Shown: piece by piece, positions 9,368 to 17,340 of the stretch
How the letters are laid out: every line of letters begins with the position of its first letter
How positions within the stretch are numbered: position 1 is the first letter of the stretch
From: Mycobacterium nebraskense
GTDB taxonomy: Bacteria > Actinomycetota > Actinomycetes > Mycobacteriales > Mycobacteriaceae
Length of the DNA: 64,000 nt
Direction of reading: 5' to 3'
NCBI RefSeq assembly: GCF_002102255.1
Contig: NZ_LQPH01000148.1
Location: forward strand, 62,001-126,000
Notes under the pieces: generated by a model
Told to the model about the DNA's origin: nothing
Seen by the model: only the letters and a program-made list of their open reading frames with translations
Databases searched by the model: none
Made by a program: the position numbers and the translations under genes

Positions 9368-11045
9368 AACGCGCTCCAGCGTCGGCGGCCACCTCGACCA
9401 CCCGGTCACCAATGGCCAGAACCGGTGCGCGGTGCCCGACGACGACCACGGTCGCACCGGACCGGGCGCGCTCCACGATCGCCCGCAACGCGTGTGCCTC
9501 GGCGCGGGCGTCCAGGTGCGCGGTTGGCTCGTCGAGCAGCAGCACGGCCGCGGCCGATCCGAGCGCCCGGGCGAGGCCGAGCCGTTGCCGCTGCCCCAGT
9601 GACAGGCCGACACCGCCGCGGCCGAGCACGGTGTCCAGCCCGCCGGGCAGGTCGGCCAGCACCGTATCGAAACCCGAAGCCGCACAAGCTGGTTCAAGAT
9701 TATCCAAGTCACCGAACAGCACCAGGTTGTCCCGGACTGTGCCCGGGACGAGTGCCGGGCGCTGCGGAAGCCAGGACAACTGACGCCACCAGGCGCCCGG
9801 CTCGAGATCGGCGACGTCGACTCCGGCCACGGTGACTCGGCCTGACGACGGCACGGTGAGGCCGGTGATTGCCTGCAGCGCCGTGCTCTTGCCGGCGCCA
9901 TTGCGTCCGGTCAGCACCGTCACCAAGCCCGGTTCGATGAGCGCGGTGAGGTCGCGCGGCGCGTGGCCGTCGCGGCCGGCGACGCTGAGCCTGTCGAGGC
10001 GGATCTCCGCCCCCCGGGCGGTGACCGTCCGAGCTTGCGTCTTCGGGGGGCTCGGCTCGCCGATGAGAGCGAAGGCCTTGTCGGCGGCGGTTCTTCCGTC
10101 CTGTGCGGCATGGAATTCCACGCCGATCCGGCGTAGCGGCCAGTAGACATCGGGTGCCAGCAACAACACCGTGAGGCCGGTCGCCAGCGTCATCTCTCCG
10201 AAAACCAGGCGGAGCCCGATTCCCACGGCGATCAGTGCCACGCCCAGCGTAGCCAGCAGTTCCAGCACCAGCGCCGACAGGAAGGCGATCCGGAGCGTCG
10301 CCATCGCCGAGCGGCGGTGCGCGGCAGCGAGTTCGGCGATGCGGCGTTCCGGGCCGCGGCCGCGTCCCAGCGCCCGCAGCGTGGGGATGCCGGCGATGAG
10401 ATCGAGCAACCGCCCCTGCAGCGTCGTCATGGCGGCCAGGGCCGCCGCCGACCGGTCGGCGGTTGCCAGGCCGATCAGCACCATGAAAACCGGTATGAGC
10501 GGCAGGGTGATGGCCACGATCGCCGCCGATTTCAGGTCGTAGACCGCTATGACGGCGACGGTCGCCGGGGTCAGTATCCCGGCGAGCAGCAACGTGGGCA
10601 GGTATCCGGTGAAGTAGGGACGCAGGCCGTCGAGACCTCGGGTGACCACCACCGCGGCGGCGTCGCGTTGGGCGGCGAGCTCACCGGGCTGGCGGGCGGT
10701 CACCGCCGAGAGCACCTGACCGGACAGATCGGCGATTACCGCGCTGGCGCCGCGTTGACCCAACCGGGCCTGAAGCCAGTGCGCCAGCGTGCGTATGGTC
10801 CACAGCGCCACGAGGATTGACAGCGGCCCGAGCCAGGCGCGGAGGCCGTGCGCCGAGTGATCGCTCACGGCGCGGGCGACCACGTTCGCCAGGACGATCG
10901 CCGAGCCGATCGCGCAGCCGGAGATCACCACGCCGCAGCAGACCGTCGCGGTCAGGTAGCGGCGCAAGGCGGTCGATGCCCGCCACAATCGCGGGTCCAG
11001 GGGGCCTCGCGCTCTTGAGCCGGGCGATGAGTCCGTTTCGCTCAG
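9354..11045 (-). CDS. cydD: ABC exporter CydD, cytochrome bd biogenesis
   Basis: This is the partner half-transporter of CydC. The membrane domain is followed by an NBD with Walker A TGRNGAGKST, signature GLSLGQRQR and Walker B AAAVLLLDEPTAHLD. No ATG or GTG lies near the beginning. The annotated start is a CTG (11045-11043) that overlaps the cydB stop TGA in an arrangement typical of coupling. The alternative is TTG at 10988, which shortens the protein from 563 to 544 residues and trims LDPRL, a segment I recall from M. tuberculosis CydD. Start uncertain, identity sure. Confidence 0.9.
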   Translation of the reverse strand: MSETDSSPGSRARGPLDPRLWRASTALRRYLTATVCCGVVISGCAIGSAIVLANVVARAVSDHSAHGLRAWLGPLSILVALWTIRTLAHWLQARLGQRGASAVIADLSGQVLSAVTARQPGELAAQRDAAAVVVTRGLDGLRPYFTGYLPTLLLAGILTPATVAVIAVYDLKSAAIVAITLPLIPVFMVLIGLATADRSAAALAAMTTLQGRLLDLIAGIPTLRALGRGRGPERRIAELAAAHRRSAMATLRIAFLSALVLELLATLGVALIAVGIGLRLVFGEMTLATGLTVLLLAPDVYWPLRRIGVEFHAAQDGRTAADKAFALIGEPSPPKTQARTVTARGAEIRLDRLSVAGRDGHAPRDLTALIEPGLVTVLTGRNGAGKSTALQAITGLTVPSSGRVTVAGVDVADLEPGAWWRQLSWLPQRPALVPGTVRDNLVLFGDLDNLEPACAASGFDTVLADLPGGLDTVLGRGGVGLSLGQRQRLGLARALGSAAAVLLLDEPTAHLDARAEAHALRAIVERARSGATVVVVGHRAPVLAIGDRVVEVAADAGARYAPV

Positions 11046-12082
11046 GACGCACGCCTCGGCAGGCCGATGGACGGCGGTATCCGATCCGCCGAGATCCGTT
11101 GCCGGAACACCCAGTACGTCCAGGCCTGATACACCACCGTCAGCGGAGCCATGAATGCGGTCACCCACGTCATGACCCTGAGGGTGTAGGGCGTCGACGA
11201 GGCGTTGTAGATCGTCAGGCTCCACTGCTCGTTCAGCGTCGAGGGCACCAGGTTGGGGTACAGCGCGCCAAACAACAGAATCACCACCGCCACAACGACG
11301 GTCGCCGTGCACGCGAACGCCCAGCCGTCGGACAGGCGTCGCCACACCAGCAGCACCGCCGCCAGCTGCGCCACCACCGCGACACCGAGCACCAGCCAGG
11401 TCCAGTCCTTGCCGTGGGCCAGTTGTGTCCAAACCCCAAAGCCCGCAACCAGTCCGGTCACCGGAAGCGATACCCACACCGCCAGCCGGTGGGCGTCGTC
11501 GCGGATAGCGCCGGAAGTCTTCAGCGAGATGAACACCGCGCCGTAAAGCAGAAACAGTCCGGCGGTGGCCAATCCGCCCAGCAGGGTGTAGGCGTTGAGC
11601 ACGTCGGTGATCGACAGGTGGATTTGGCCGCCGCCGTCAACCGGGAGGCCGCGGACCAGGATGGCGAACGCCACGCCCCACAGGATCGCGGGCAGCCAGG
11701 AGCCGGCGGCGATGCCGAAATCGGCCCAGCCCCGCCACTTTGTGTCGTCGACCTTTCCGCGCCACTCGATCGCCACCGCGCGCAGGATCATGCCGAACAG
11801 AATGGCCAGCAGCGGTAGATACAGCGTGGAGAACACGGTCGCGTACCAGCCGGGAAACGCGGCGAACATGGCGGCTCCGCCCACGATCAGCCACACTTCG
11901 TTGCCGTCCCAGATCGGGCCGATGGTGTTCAGCGCCGTGCGTCGGATGGGTTCGGGCTCGCCGATGCCGACGCGGGCGAGCGGTTCCATCAACATGCCGA
12001 CGCCGAAGTCGAAGCCCTCCAGAACGAAGAAACCGAGGAACAGCAACCCGATGATGCCGAACCACAACTGCTGCAGTCCCAT
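11042..12082 (-). CDS. cydB: Cytochrome bd oxidase subunit II
   Basis: CydB is the membrane scaffold of the bd-type menaquinol oxidase, the high-oxygen-affinity terminal oxidase used in low oxygen or when the bcc-aa3 branch is blocked. The 346-residue polytopic protein begins MGLQQLWFGIIGLLFLGFFVLEGFDFGVG, the usual CydB N-terminus (only part quoted matters: LEGFDFGVG), and has NEVWL near residue 60. ATG 12082 lies 35 nt after the cydA stop. Its stop overlaps the cydD start. Confidence 0.96.
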   Translation of the reverse strand: MGLQQLWFGIIGLLFLGFFVLEGFDFGVGMLMEPLARVGIGEPEPIRRTALNTIGPIWDGNEVWLIVGGAAMFAAFPGWYATVFSTLYLPLLAILFGMILRAVAIEWRGKVDDTKWRGWADFGIAAGSWLPAILWGVAFAILVRGLPVDGGGQIHLSITDVLNAYTLLGGLATAGLFLLYGAVFISLKTSGAIRDDAHRLAVWVSLPVTGLVAGFGVWTQLAHGKDWTWLVLGVAVVAQLAAVLLVWRRLSDGWAFACTATVVVAVVILLFGALYPNLVPSTLNEQWSLTIYNASSTPYTLRVMTWVTAFMAPLTVVYQAWTYWVFRQRISADRIPPSIGLPRRAS

Positions 12083-12117
12083 CGGTCAGCTCCTTTCCTG
12101 CTCGTGGGATCGCGGAC

Positions 12118-13590
12118 CTAGTAGGCGAACGAAAGCGGCGCCACCTCGTCGTCGCCGGGTGCCGGCGGGGGAGCCGGCTCGGCGTCGTGTTCCCGCGGCC
12201 CTTCGGTGACGTACCGCTTGAGCAGGAAGAACCAGATCACCGCCAGCACGGCGTAGACGAGGGTGAACGTCACCAGGGAAGTGACGACCATGCCGGGCGC
12301 GAGGTGCGAGACGGCCTCATGCACGGTGAACCGAACCTGTTGGTCGCCGGTCGGATTCGGCGCGACGATCCAGGGTTGCCGGCCCATCTCGGTGAACACC
12401 CACCCAGAGATGTTCGCCAGGAACGGCGTGGGAATGGTCAGCAGCGCCAGCCAGGAAAACCACCGCTGGTTGGGCACCCGGCCACCGCGGGTGAGCCACA
12501 GCGCCGCCAGCGCGAACAACACCGGAACGGCCAGGAACCCGATCATCGCGCGGAACGACCAGTAGGTGACGAACAGGTTGGGCCGGTAGTCGTTTGGGCC
12601 GAATCGATACTCGAAGTCCCGCTGGATATTCCGCACGCCCTGCAACGTGACGTCGCTGGTCCGGCCCTCAGCGAGGAACGGCAACACGTAGGGGACCTCG
12701 ATCACCCGGGTGATGCTGTCACAGTTGTTGTGCGTGCCGACGGTGAGAATGGAGAAGTCCGGATCGGTTTGGCTGCTGCACAACGATTCCGCCGAAGCCA
12801 TCTTCATCGGTTGCTGAACGAACATCAGCTTGCCCTGCTTGTCACCGGTGAAGAAGAGGCCGACGGCCGCGATCAGCACCACCCAGCAGCCCAGGATCGC
12901 CGCCGGGCGAAACATGGTGCGGGCATCCGATTCGGCGGCGGGGGTGGCGGTTGCCGGGCGGCGGGAACGGACCAGGAACCACGCGCTGATGGCCGCGACG
13001 AACGTCGCAGCGGTCAGCAACGCGCCGCCCACCGTGTGGGTAAACGCCCACCGCGCAGTGTTATTGCCCAGCAGCGCGGTGATGCTGTCCAGCTCGGCAC
13101 GATGTGTCGCCGGGTTGTAGTGCGCGCCGACCGGATGCTGCATGAACGAGTTCGCCACGATGATGAAGAACGCGGACACGTTGACACCGATCGCGACGAT
13201 CCAGATGCAGGCCAAGTGGATCAGCTTCGGCAACCGGCCCCAGCCGAAGATCCACAACCCGATGAAGGTGGACTCGAAGAAGAAGGCGAACAACCCTTCC
13301 ATGGCCAGTGGAGCGCCGAAGATGTCGCCGACGAACCGCGAATACTCAGACCAGTTCATCCCGAACTGAAATTCCTGGACGATCCCGGTTGCCACACCGA
13401 TGGCGAAGTTGATCAGGAACAACTTGCCGAAGAACTTGGTGAGGCGGTACCACGCGGTGTTGTCCGTGACCACCCATACCGTCTGCATCACGGCGAGCAG
13501 CGGCGCCAATCCGATGGTGAGCGGCACGAAGATGAAGTGGTAGACGGTAGTGATACCGAACTGCCACCGCGAAATATCGACGACATTCAT
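12118..13590 (-). CDS. cydA: Cytochrome bd oxidase subunit I
   Basis: CydA carries hemes b558, b595 and d and the quinol-binding Q-loop, and reduces O2 to water. The 490-residue polytopic protein has the heme-ligand His in WQFGITTVYHFIFVPLT near residue 18. The central block QEFQFGMNWSEYSRFVGD contains conserved acidic and Arg residues, and EMGRQPWIV follows near the C-terminal half. It is first in the cydABDC operon. A GGGAG ribosome site precedes the ATG, and a palindromic site overlaps its predicted promoter (13627-13645). Confidence 0.97.
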   Translation of the reverse strand: MNVVDISRWQFGITTVYHFIFVPLTIGLAPLLAVMQTVWVVTDNTAWYRLTKFFGKLFLINFAIGVATGIVQEFQFGMNWSEYSRFVGDIFGAPLAMEGLFAFFFESTFIGLWIFGWGRLPKLIHLACIWIVAIGVNVSAFFIIVANSFMQHPVGAHYNPATHRAELDSITALLGNNTARWAFTHTVGGALLTAATFVAAISAWFLVRSRRPATATPAAESDARTMFRPAAILGCWVVLIAAVGLFFTGDKQGKLMFVQQPMKMASAESLCSSQTDPDFSILTVGTHNNCDSITRVIEVPYVLPFLAEGRTSDVTLQGVRNIQRDFEYRFGPNDYRPNLFVTYWSFRAMIGFLAVPVLFALAALWLTRGGRVPNQRWFSWLALLTIPTPFLANISGWVFTEMGRQPWIVAPNPTGDQQVRFTVHEAVSHLAPGMVVTSLVTFTLVYAVLAVIWFFLLKRYVTEGPREHDAEPAPPPAPGDDEVAPLSFAY

Positions 13591-13626
13591 CTGTCATCTC
13601 CCGAAACTGCGGAGCCGTACGCACGG

Positions 13627-13645
13627 CTACTACGGAGTGTAGTAG
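13627..13645 (-). promoter_or_regulatory. Palindromic operator overlapping the cydA -10 element
   Basis: CTACTAC-GGAGT-GTAGTAG is a perfect 7-bp inverted repeat 37 bp upstream of the cydA ATG. On the minus strand it contains TACACT (13641-13636), a good mycobacterial -10 hexamer, so a bound protein would block the promoter. The TACTAC/GTAGTA halves resemble BlaI/MecI-family sites; assigning it to BlaI is inference. A second small palindrome (AGCCGT-GCGT-ACGGCT) lies between it and the gene. Confidence 0.6.
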
Positions 13646-13676
13646 AAGGGTTGGGGCGGCGCTACCGAGAGCCGCC

Positions 13677-14255
13677 TCAGCCGGTCAGGGTCTTCGAAGC
13701 CTTCCGGATGCCGAAGGACGACACGATTTCGAAGATGCCGAGGATCACGAACCAGACCCCGACCACGAGCGCCAGCGTGACAATGGATTCGAGCGGCGAC
13801 GCGAGGACGACGATGCCGGCGAGCAGACTGATCACGCCGATGAAGATCGCCCATCCACGCCCCGGCAGAAGCGGGTCCTGGATGGCCGAAACCGTCGTGC
13901 CGACCCCGCGGAAGATGAATCCGATGCCAATCCATATGGCCAACAACAGGATTGCGTAACCCTGACCGAAATGGCGAAACGCCAACAACGCCAGGATGAG
14001 TGATGCGGCGCCGCTGATGAACAACAGGATCCGGCTTCCCGCCGAGACATGCAGGCTGAAAGCGAAGAACACCTGTGCGGCGCCGGTGATCAGCAGATAG
14101 ACACCGAAAAAGATGGCCGCGACCAGGACGGTTCGTCCGGGCCAGGCCAGGATCAGGACGCCGAGGACCAGCGATAGGAATCCCGATAGCAGAGTGGATT
14201 TCCACAGGTGCGGCAACAACCTTGGAACAGGGGCGGATCCAGGTGTAGTTTGCAT
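13677..14255 (-). CDS. DUF308 (HdeD-like) membrane protein
   Basis: This 192-residue protein has about six hydrophobic helices arranged as three pairs, typical of DUF308/HdeD proteins, for example GVYLLITGAAQVFFAF, LLAIWIGIGFIFRGV and WFVILGIFEIVSSF. The family is linked to acid or stress resistance in enterobacteria, but no function is proven in mycobacteria. ATG 14255 is the first ATG of the hydrophobic coding region; the upstream frame shadows the cyclase gene. It is the Rv1624c counterpart, between cydA and the cyclase on the same strand. Confidence 0.88.
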   Translation of the reverse strand: MQTTPGSAPVPRLLPHLWKSTLLSGFLSLVLGVLILAWPGRTVLVAAIFFGVYLLITGAAQVFFAFSLHVSAGSRILLFISGAASLILALLAFRHFGQGYAILLLAIWIGIGFIFRGVGTTVSAIQDPLLPGRGWAIFIGVISLLAGIVVLASPLESIVTLALVVGVWFVILGIFEIVSSFGIRKASKTLTG

Positions 14256-14301
14256 GGCCGCAGTCTGACACAAACGCCGCCCTGGGTATAGGGCACTTCG
14301 G

Positions 14302-15630
14302 CTACACGTGGGCGGTGCGCGAATCCTCTGCCAGCAGATCGGTGGTTTCCTCGGCCGCCTTGCGCCCGAGCAGATACCAGGTGCGCATGAGCCCTTTGCC
14401 TTTGACGTCGATGTGGCCGCGCTCCTGCAGCACGAAGTCGTCCTTGAGGCGCTCGTACATGGCCTCGGGCACCTGAATTCGGCCGACCGAGTCGGTGGAT
14501 TCCATCCGGGACGCGACATTGACCGCGTCACCCCACACGTCATAGAAGAAGCGCCGGGCACCCACGACACCGGCGACCACCGGTCCGCACGCCATGCCCA
14601 CCCGCAGGGGGACCGCGTTGCCGTGCGGATCCTTCAGTCCGGCCGCAACATTGGCCATGTCGAGCGCGAAGTCGGCGAGCGCCTGGGCATGGTCGGACCG
14701 GGGGCGCGGCACCCCGCTGACCACCATGTAAGAGTCGCCGCTGACTTTGATCTTCTCGAGTCCGTGCTTGTCCAAGAGTGCGTCGAAGGCGCTGTACAAC
14801 CGGTCGAGGAAGCGCACCAGGTCGGCCGGCGCCGTGCTGCTGGCCCGCTCGGTGAATCCGACGATATCGGCGAACAGGACGGAGGCGACGTCGTACTTGT
14901 CGGCGATGACGTTGCGGTCCGGCTCCTTGAGCCGCTCGGCGATGCTGGCCGGCAACATGTTGGCCAGCAGCGCCTCCGAGCGCTCGTACTGCGCCTCCAT
15001 CACGGCCTCCGCGCGCGCGGTGTCACGCAGGGCGAACCACACCGTCACGACCACCATCACGACGCTGGAAACCGTCGTGACGATGAAACCGGTCGACTGG
15101 GCCCAGGCCGGCTGCAGCCCGGTGTCGCGCGGGATCAGGAATTCGACGGCGACGATCAGGCCGGCGGCGACGGCGGCTAGCCCGGACGCCAAAACGATGT
15201 GTTCGATGCCCAGGAGCAGCACGACAATGCAGGCGCCCACCAGGAAGAAGAACTGAGCACCCGATCCGGTGCCGACGTCCACGCAGCTGGCGAAGACCGA
15301 CACGTAGGCCGCGCCCATAAAGGTAAGCGGGGCAACCAGTTCGCCGAATCGCTGCAGCCATGGCACCATCGCAAAGACCATTGCGCCGAGGATGTTGATC
15401 GAGCTGACCTGCCACAACCACGTCCCGCCGAGGATCTGCACGAGCACAAAGCTCACGCTGACCATGACGGCCAGCCACGCGGTGATGGTGAGGATCCGGG
15501 CCCGGCGCGCGGCGCTGGCCGCGTAGTGCTGATTGCGGTCGCGCGTCTGCGCCCGCACCGCTGCTACGCAGTCCGGGCGACTCGAGGAGCCATCTGACAC
15601 GGGTGGGGCGCCACACTTCTTAGCCGCCAC
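14302..15630 (-). CDS. cya: Membrane class III adenylyl cyclase (Rv1625c type)
   Basis: It makes cAMP from ATP. The 442-residue protein has six N-terminal membrane helices (about 40-215) and one C-terminal cyclase domain, so the active site forms only in a homodimer, as in mammalian-like Rv1625c. All catalytic elements are seen: metal-binding Asp in LFADIVGFT, substrate Lys and second metal Asp in KIKVSGDSYMV, and Asp, Asn and Arg in DVWGDAVNVASRM. GTG 15630 is preceded by TACGCT six bases upstream, suggesting a leaderless transcript. Confidence 0.95.
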   Translation of the reverse strand: MAAKKCGAPPVSDGSSSRPDCVAAVRAQTRDRNQHYAASAARRARILTITAWLAVMVSVSFVLVQILGGTWLWQVSSINILGAMVFAMVPWLQRFGELVAPLTFMGAAYVSVFASCVDVGTGSGAQFFFLVGACIVVLLLGIEHIVLASGLAAVAAGLIVAVEFLIPRDTGLQPAWAQSTGFIVTTVSSVVMVVVTVWFALRDTARAEAVMEAQYERSEALLANMLPASIAERLKEPDRNVIADKYDVASVLFADIVGFTERASSTAPADLVRFLDRLYSAFDALLDKHGLEKIKVSGDSYMVVSGVPRPRSDHAQALADFALDMANVAAGLKDPHGNAVPLRVGMACGPVVAGVVGARRFFYDVWGDAVNVASRMESTDSVGRIQVPEAMYERLKDDFVLQERGHIDVKGKGLMRTWYLLGRKAAEETTDLLAEDSRTAHV

Positions 15631-15828
15631 GTTGAAAGCGTAACCGCTGAGCTCGCGTTTGTCGGCCGCGTTCCGCGATGGATCAGGCTCTCACCGCGCC
15701 GGCGGGGAAATCGCTTCATTTCCGATACCGCGGATTGCGCGAAAGTTTGGAAAATTCTTGGAGTGGCTATTTAGCATGTGTTTGATCGGGCTATTTCATG
15801 CGTGTTCCTCTGGATTTAGGGGTGCGTT

Positions 15829-16023
15829 ATGGCGGTCTTGCGGAAGCTCGGCCTGGTGTGTCTCTTTGCCTTGAGTACTGCCTTCGCGAGCGGCTGCAGT
15901 GCGGGCTGTGGCCAGCCCGAGTGGCTGCTCAAGGTGGCCGGCGATTCGATCGGGAACGACGCCACGGGACTGAATGCCTCTGCCTCGAACCAGGTCTGCA
16001 TCACCCGATCATTCGGCGACTGA
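15829..16023 (+). CDS. Small predicted lipoprotein
   Basis: This short ORF encodes 64 residues with a clear signal peptide: basic MAVLRK, hydrophobic LGLVCLFALSTAFA and a lipobox-like ASGC near residue 23. The mature part is only about 40 residues and holds two further cysteines. I recognise no family. It stands alone in a lower-G+C interval between the cyclase promoter and the tRNA, so it could be a young or horizontally acquired gene, or a chance ORF. If real, it would be a substrate of Lgt encoded in the same window. Confidence 0.45.
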   Translation: MAVLRKLGLVCLFALSTAFASGCSAGCGQPEWLLKVAGDSIGNDATGLNASASNQVCITRSFGD

Positions 16024-16428
16024 ACCGACTGCACCTCTCGGTCGGTGTCCTCGGTGAGGTTCAGCCTGGGTGTGTTGCGAATCGGTTCCGGCGCCGTCGC
16101 CGCGTTATCGAAAGAAGTATGAATTCACCATGTATCCGTCGCGCGTTGCTGAATGCAACGCTTTCGTATTATTGCCTGCCTGCAGTGTATTAAATAGGGC
16201 GAATTCATACCTTTTGCACGTATCTCGGCGAAATAACAGACTTACGGTTGGCCGAGGCCCCCATAGGGCCGCTACTTCAGTACCGAAAAGCCGTCCAGTG
16301 GCTCCTGACCCGTTCGCGGCGTGGCAGCCAGGATGCCGGGCCAGCAACACGCGGATGCCATCGAAGTGAGACGAAAGGCCGGTACGCCCCCAAGGGGCAG
16401 CTGTTTGCCACCGTTCAAACGGTGTCTG
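16024..16428. other. Lower-G+C intergenic interval with 10-bp inverted repeat
   Basis: No convincing gene is seen in these 405 bases. The stretch 16080-16250 is visibly richer in A+T than its surroundings. It contains the perfect inverted repeat GTATGAATTC (16117-16126) / GAATTCATAC (16201-16210), separated by 74 bases. It lies next to the 3' end of the tRNA-Leu gene, a common integration point, so a remnant of foreign DNA is possible but unproven. Confidence 0.4.
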
Positions 16429-16505
16429 TGGTGCCCTCGGTGGGATTCGAACCCACACTGGACGGGTTTTGAGTCCGTTTCCTCTGCCAGTTGGGATACG
16501 AGGGC
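16429..16505 (-). tRNA. tRNA-Leu (anticodon CAA), short variable arm, CCA encoded
   Basis: The minus strand folds as a tRNA. Acceptor GCCCTCG/CGAGGGC, T-arm GTGGG-TTCGAAT-CCCAC, anticodon loop CTCAAAA with CAA at 16471-16469, discriminator A and encoded CCA (16431-16429). The anticodon reads UUG leucine codons. Unusually for tRNA-Leu, the variable region is only five bases (class I form), and the last anticodon-stem pair is an A-C mismatch. The rest of the fold is well formed, so I call it a gene and not a pseudogene. Confidence 0.88.
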
Positions 16506-16620
16506 TTACTCGGCCTCCTACCTTAGAGGCAGCCACTCACCATAGAGGATTTGGTGTGCTCGCCCCGTCTCACCGCCCCCGAGGTCGCTGGCCTCACGCG
16601 TTCACGACACAATGTCCGTC

Positions 16621-17235
16621 ATGACAGGCCCCACGACCGACACCGACGCCGCTGTGCCGCGCCGGGTCCTGATCGCTGAAGACGAAGCGCTCATCCGAAT
16701 GGACCTCGCCGAGATGCTCCGAGAGGAGGGTTACGAGATTGTCGGGGAGGCCGGCGACGGACAGGAAGCCGTCGAGTTGGCCGAACAACATCAGCCCGAC
16801 CTGGTGATCATGGACGTGAAGATGCCACGCCGCGACGGGATCGACGCGGCGTCCGAGATCGCCAGCAAGCGCATCGCACCGATCGTGGTGTTGACCGCGT
16901 TCAGCCAGCGCGACTTGGTCGAACGGGCCCGTGATGCCGGGGCGATGGCGTACCTGGTGAAGCCGTTCACGATCAGCGACCTGATTCCGGCGATCGAGTT
17001 GGCGGTCAGTCGCTTCGCCGAGATCACCGAGCTGGAACGCGAAGTGGCGACGCTGTCCGAGCGGCTGGAGACCCGCAAGCTCGTCGAACGCGCCAAGGGC
17101 CTGCTGCAGACCAAACAGGGCATGACCGAGCCCGAGGCGTTCAAGTGGATTCAGCGCGCCGCCATGGACCGGCGGACCACCATGAAGCGCGTCGCCGAAG
17201 TCGTCCTGGAAACCCTCGACACACCCGACGAGTAG
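16621..17235 (+). CDS. pdtaR: ANTAR-domain response regulator PdtaR
   Basis: This is the output half of the PdtaS-PdtaR two-component system. PdtaR binds RNA through its ANTAR domain and modulates termination or antitermination of target transcripts. The 204-residue protein has a receiver domain with acidic EDEALIRMD, phospho-acceptor Asp in DLVIMDVKMPRRDG, conserved Thr in VVLTAF and Lys in YLVKPF. A coiled coil and the ANTAR helices (KGLLQTKQGMTEPEAFKWIQ) follow. The start is placed at 16621 (MTGPTT) with CACAAT seven bases before it; ATG 16612 would add three residues. Confidence 0.95.
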   Translation: MTGPTTDTDAAVPRRVLIAEDEALIRMDLAEMLREEGYEIVGEAGDGQEAVELAEQHQPDLVIMDVKMPRRDGIDAASEIASKRIAPIVVLTAFSQRDLVERARDAGAMAYLVKPFTISDLIPAIELAVSRFAEITELEREVATLSERLETRKLVERAKGLLQTKQGMTEPEAFKWIQRAAMDRRTTMKRVAEVVLETLDTPDE

Positions 17236-17246
17236 CGCTCGGCCGT

Positions 17247-17323
17247 CGAGTGTGAGCTGGCGGCTTTCAGTGTGAGCTCAGGGCGACGACACGCCGAACG
17301 GGCCCGCCGTGGTTGCACACTCG
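17247..17323. repeat. Intergenic direct and inverted short repeats
   Basis: Between the convergent pdtaR and thiolase-like genes, AGTGTGAGCT occurs twice (17249-17258 and 17269-17278, 20-nt period). CGAGTGTG (17247-17254) is matched by an inverted CACACTCG (17316-17323). This could form a long stem acting as a bidirectional terminator, or belong to a dispersed mycobacterial intergenic repeat. Confidence 0.45.
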
Positions 17324-17340
17324 GCGCGCGGCTGAGAGTC

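Noticed and set aside
12187..13959. 590-codon open frame opposite cydA
   Set aside because: Shadow of cydA, which has heme and quinol motifs; antisense protein is charged low complexity.
16105..16536. 143-codon frame crossing the tRNA-Leu gene on the minus strand
   Set aside because: It reads through a well-folded tRNA and the A+T-rich spacer; coding is unlikely.
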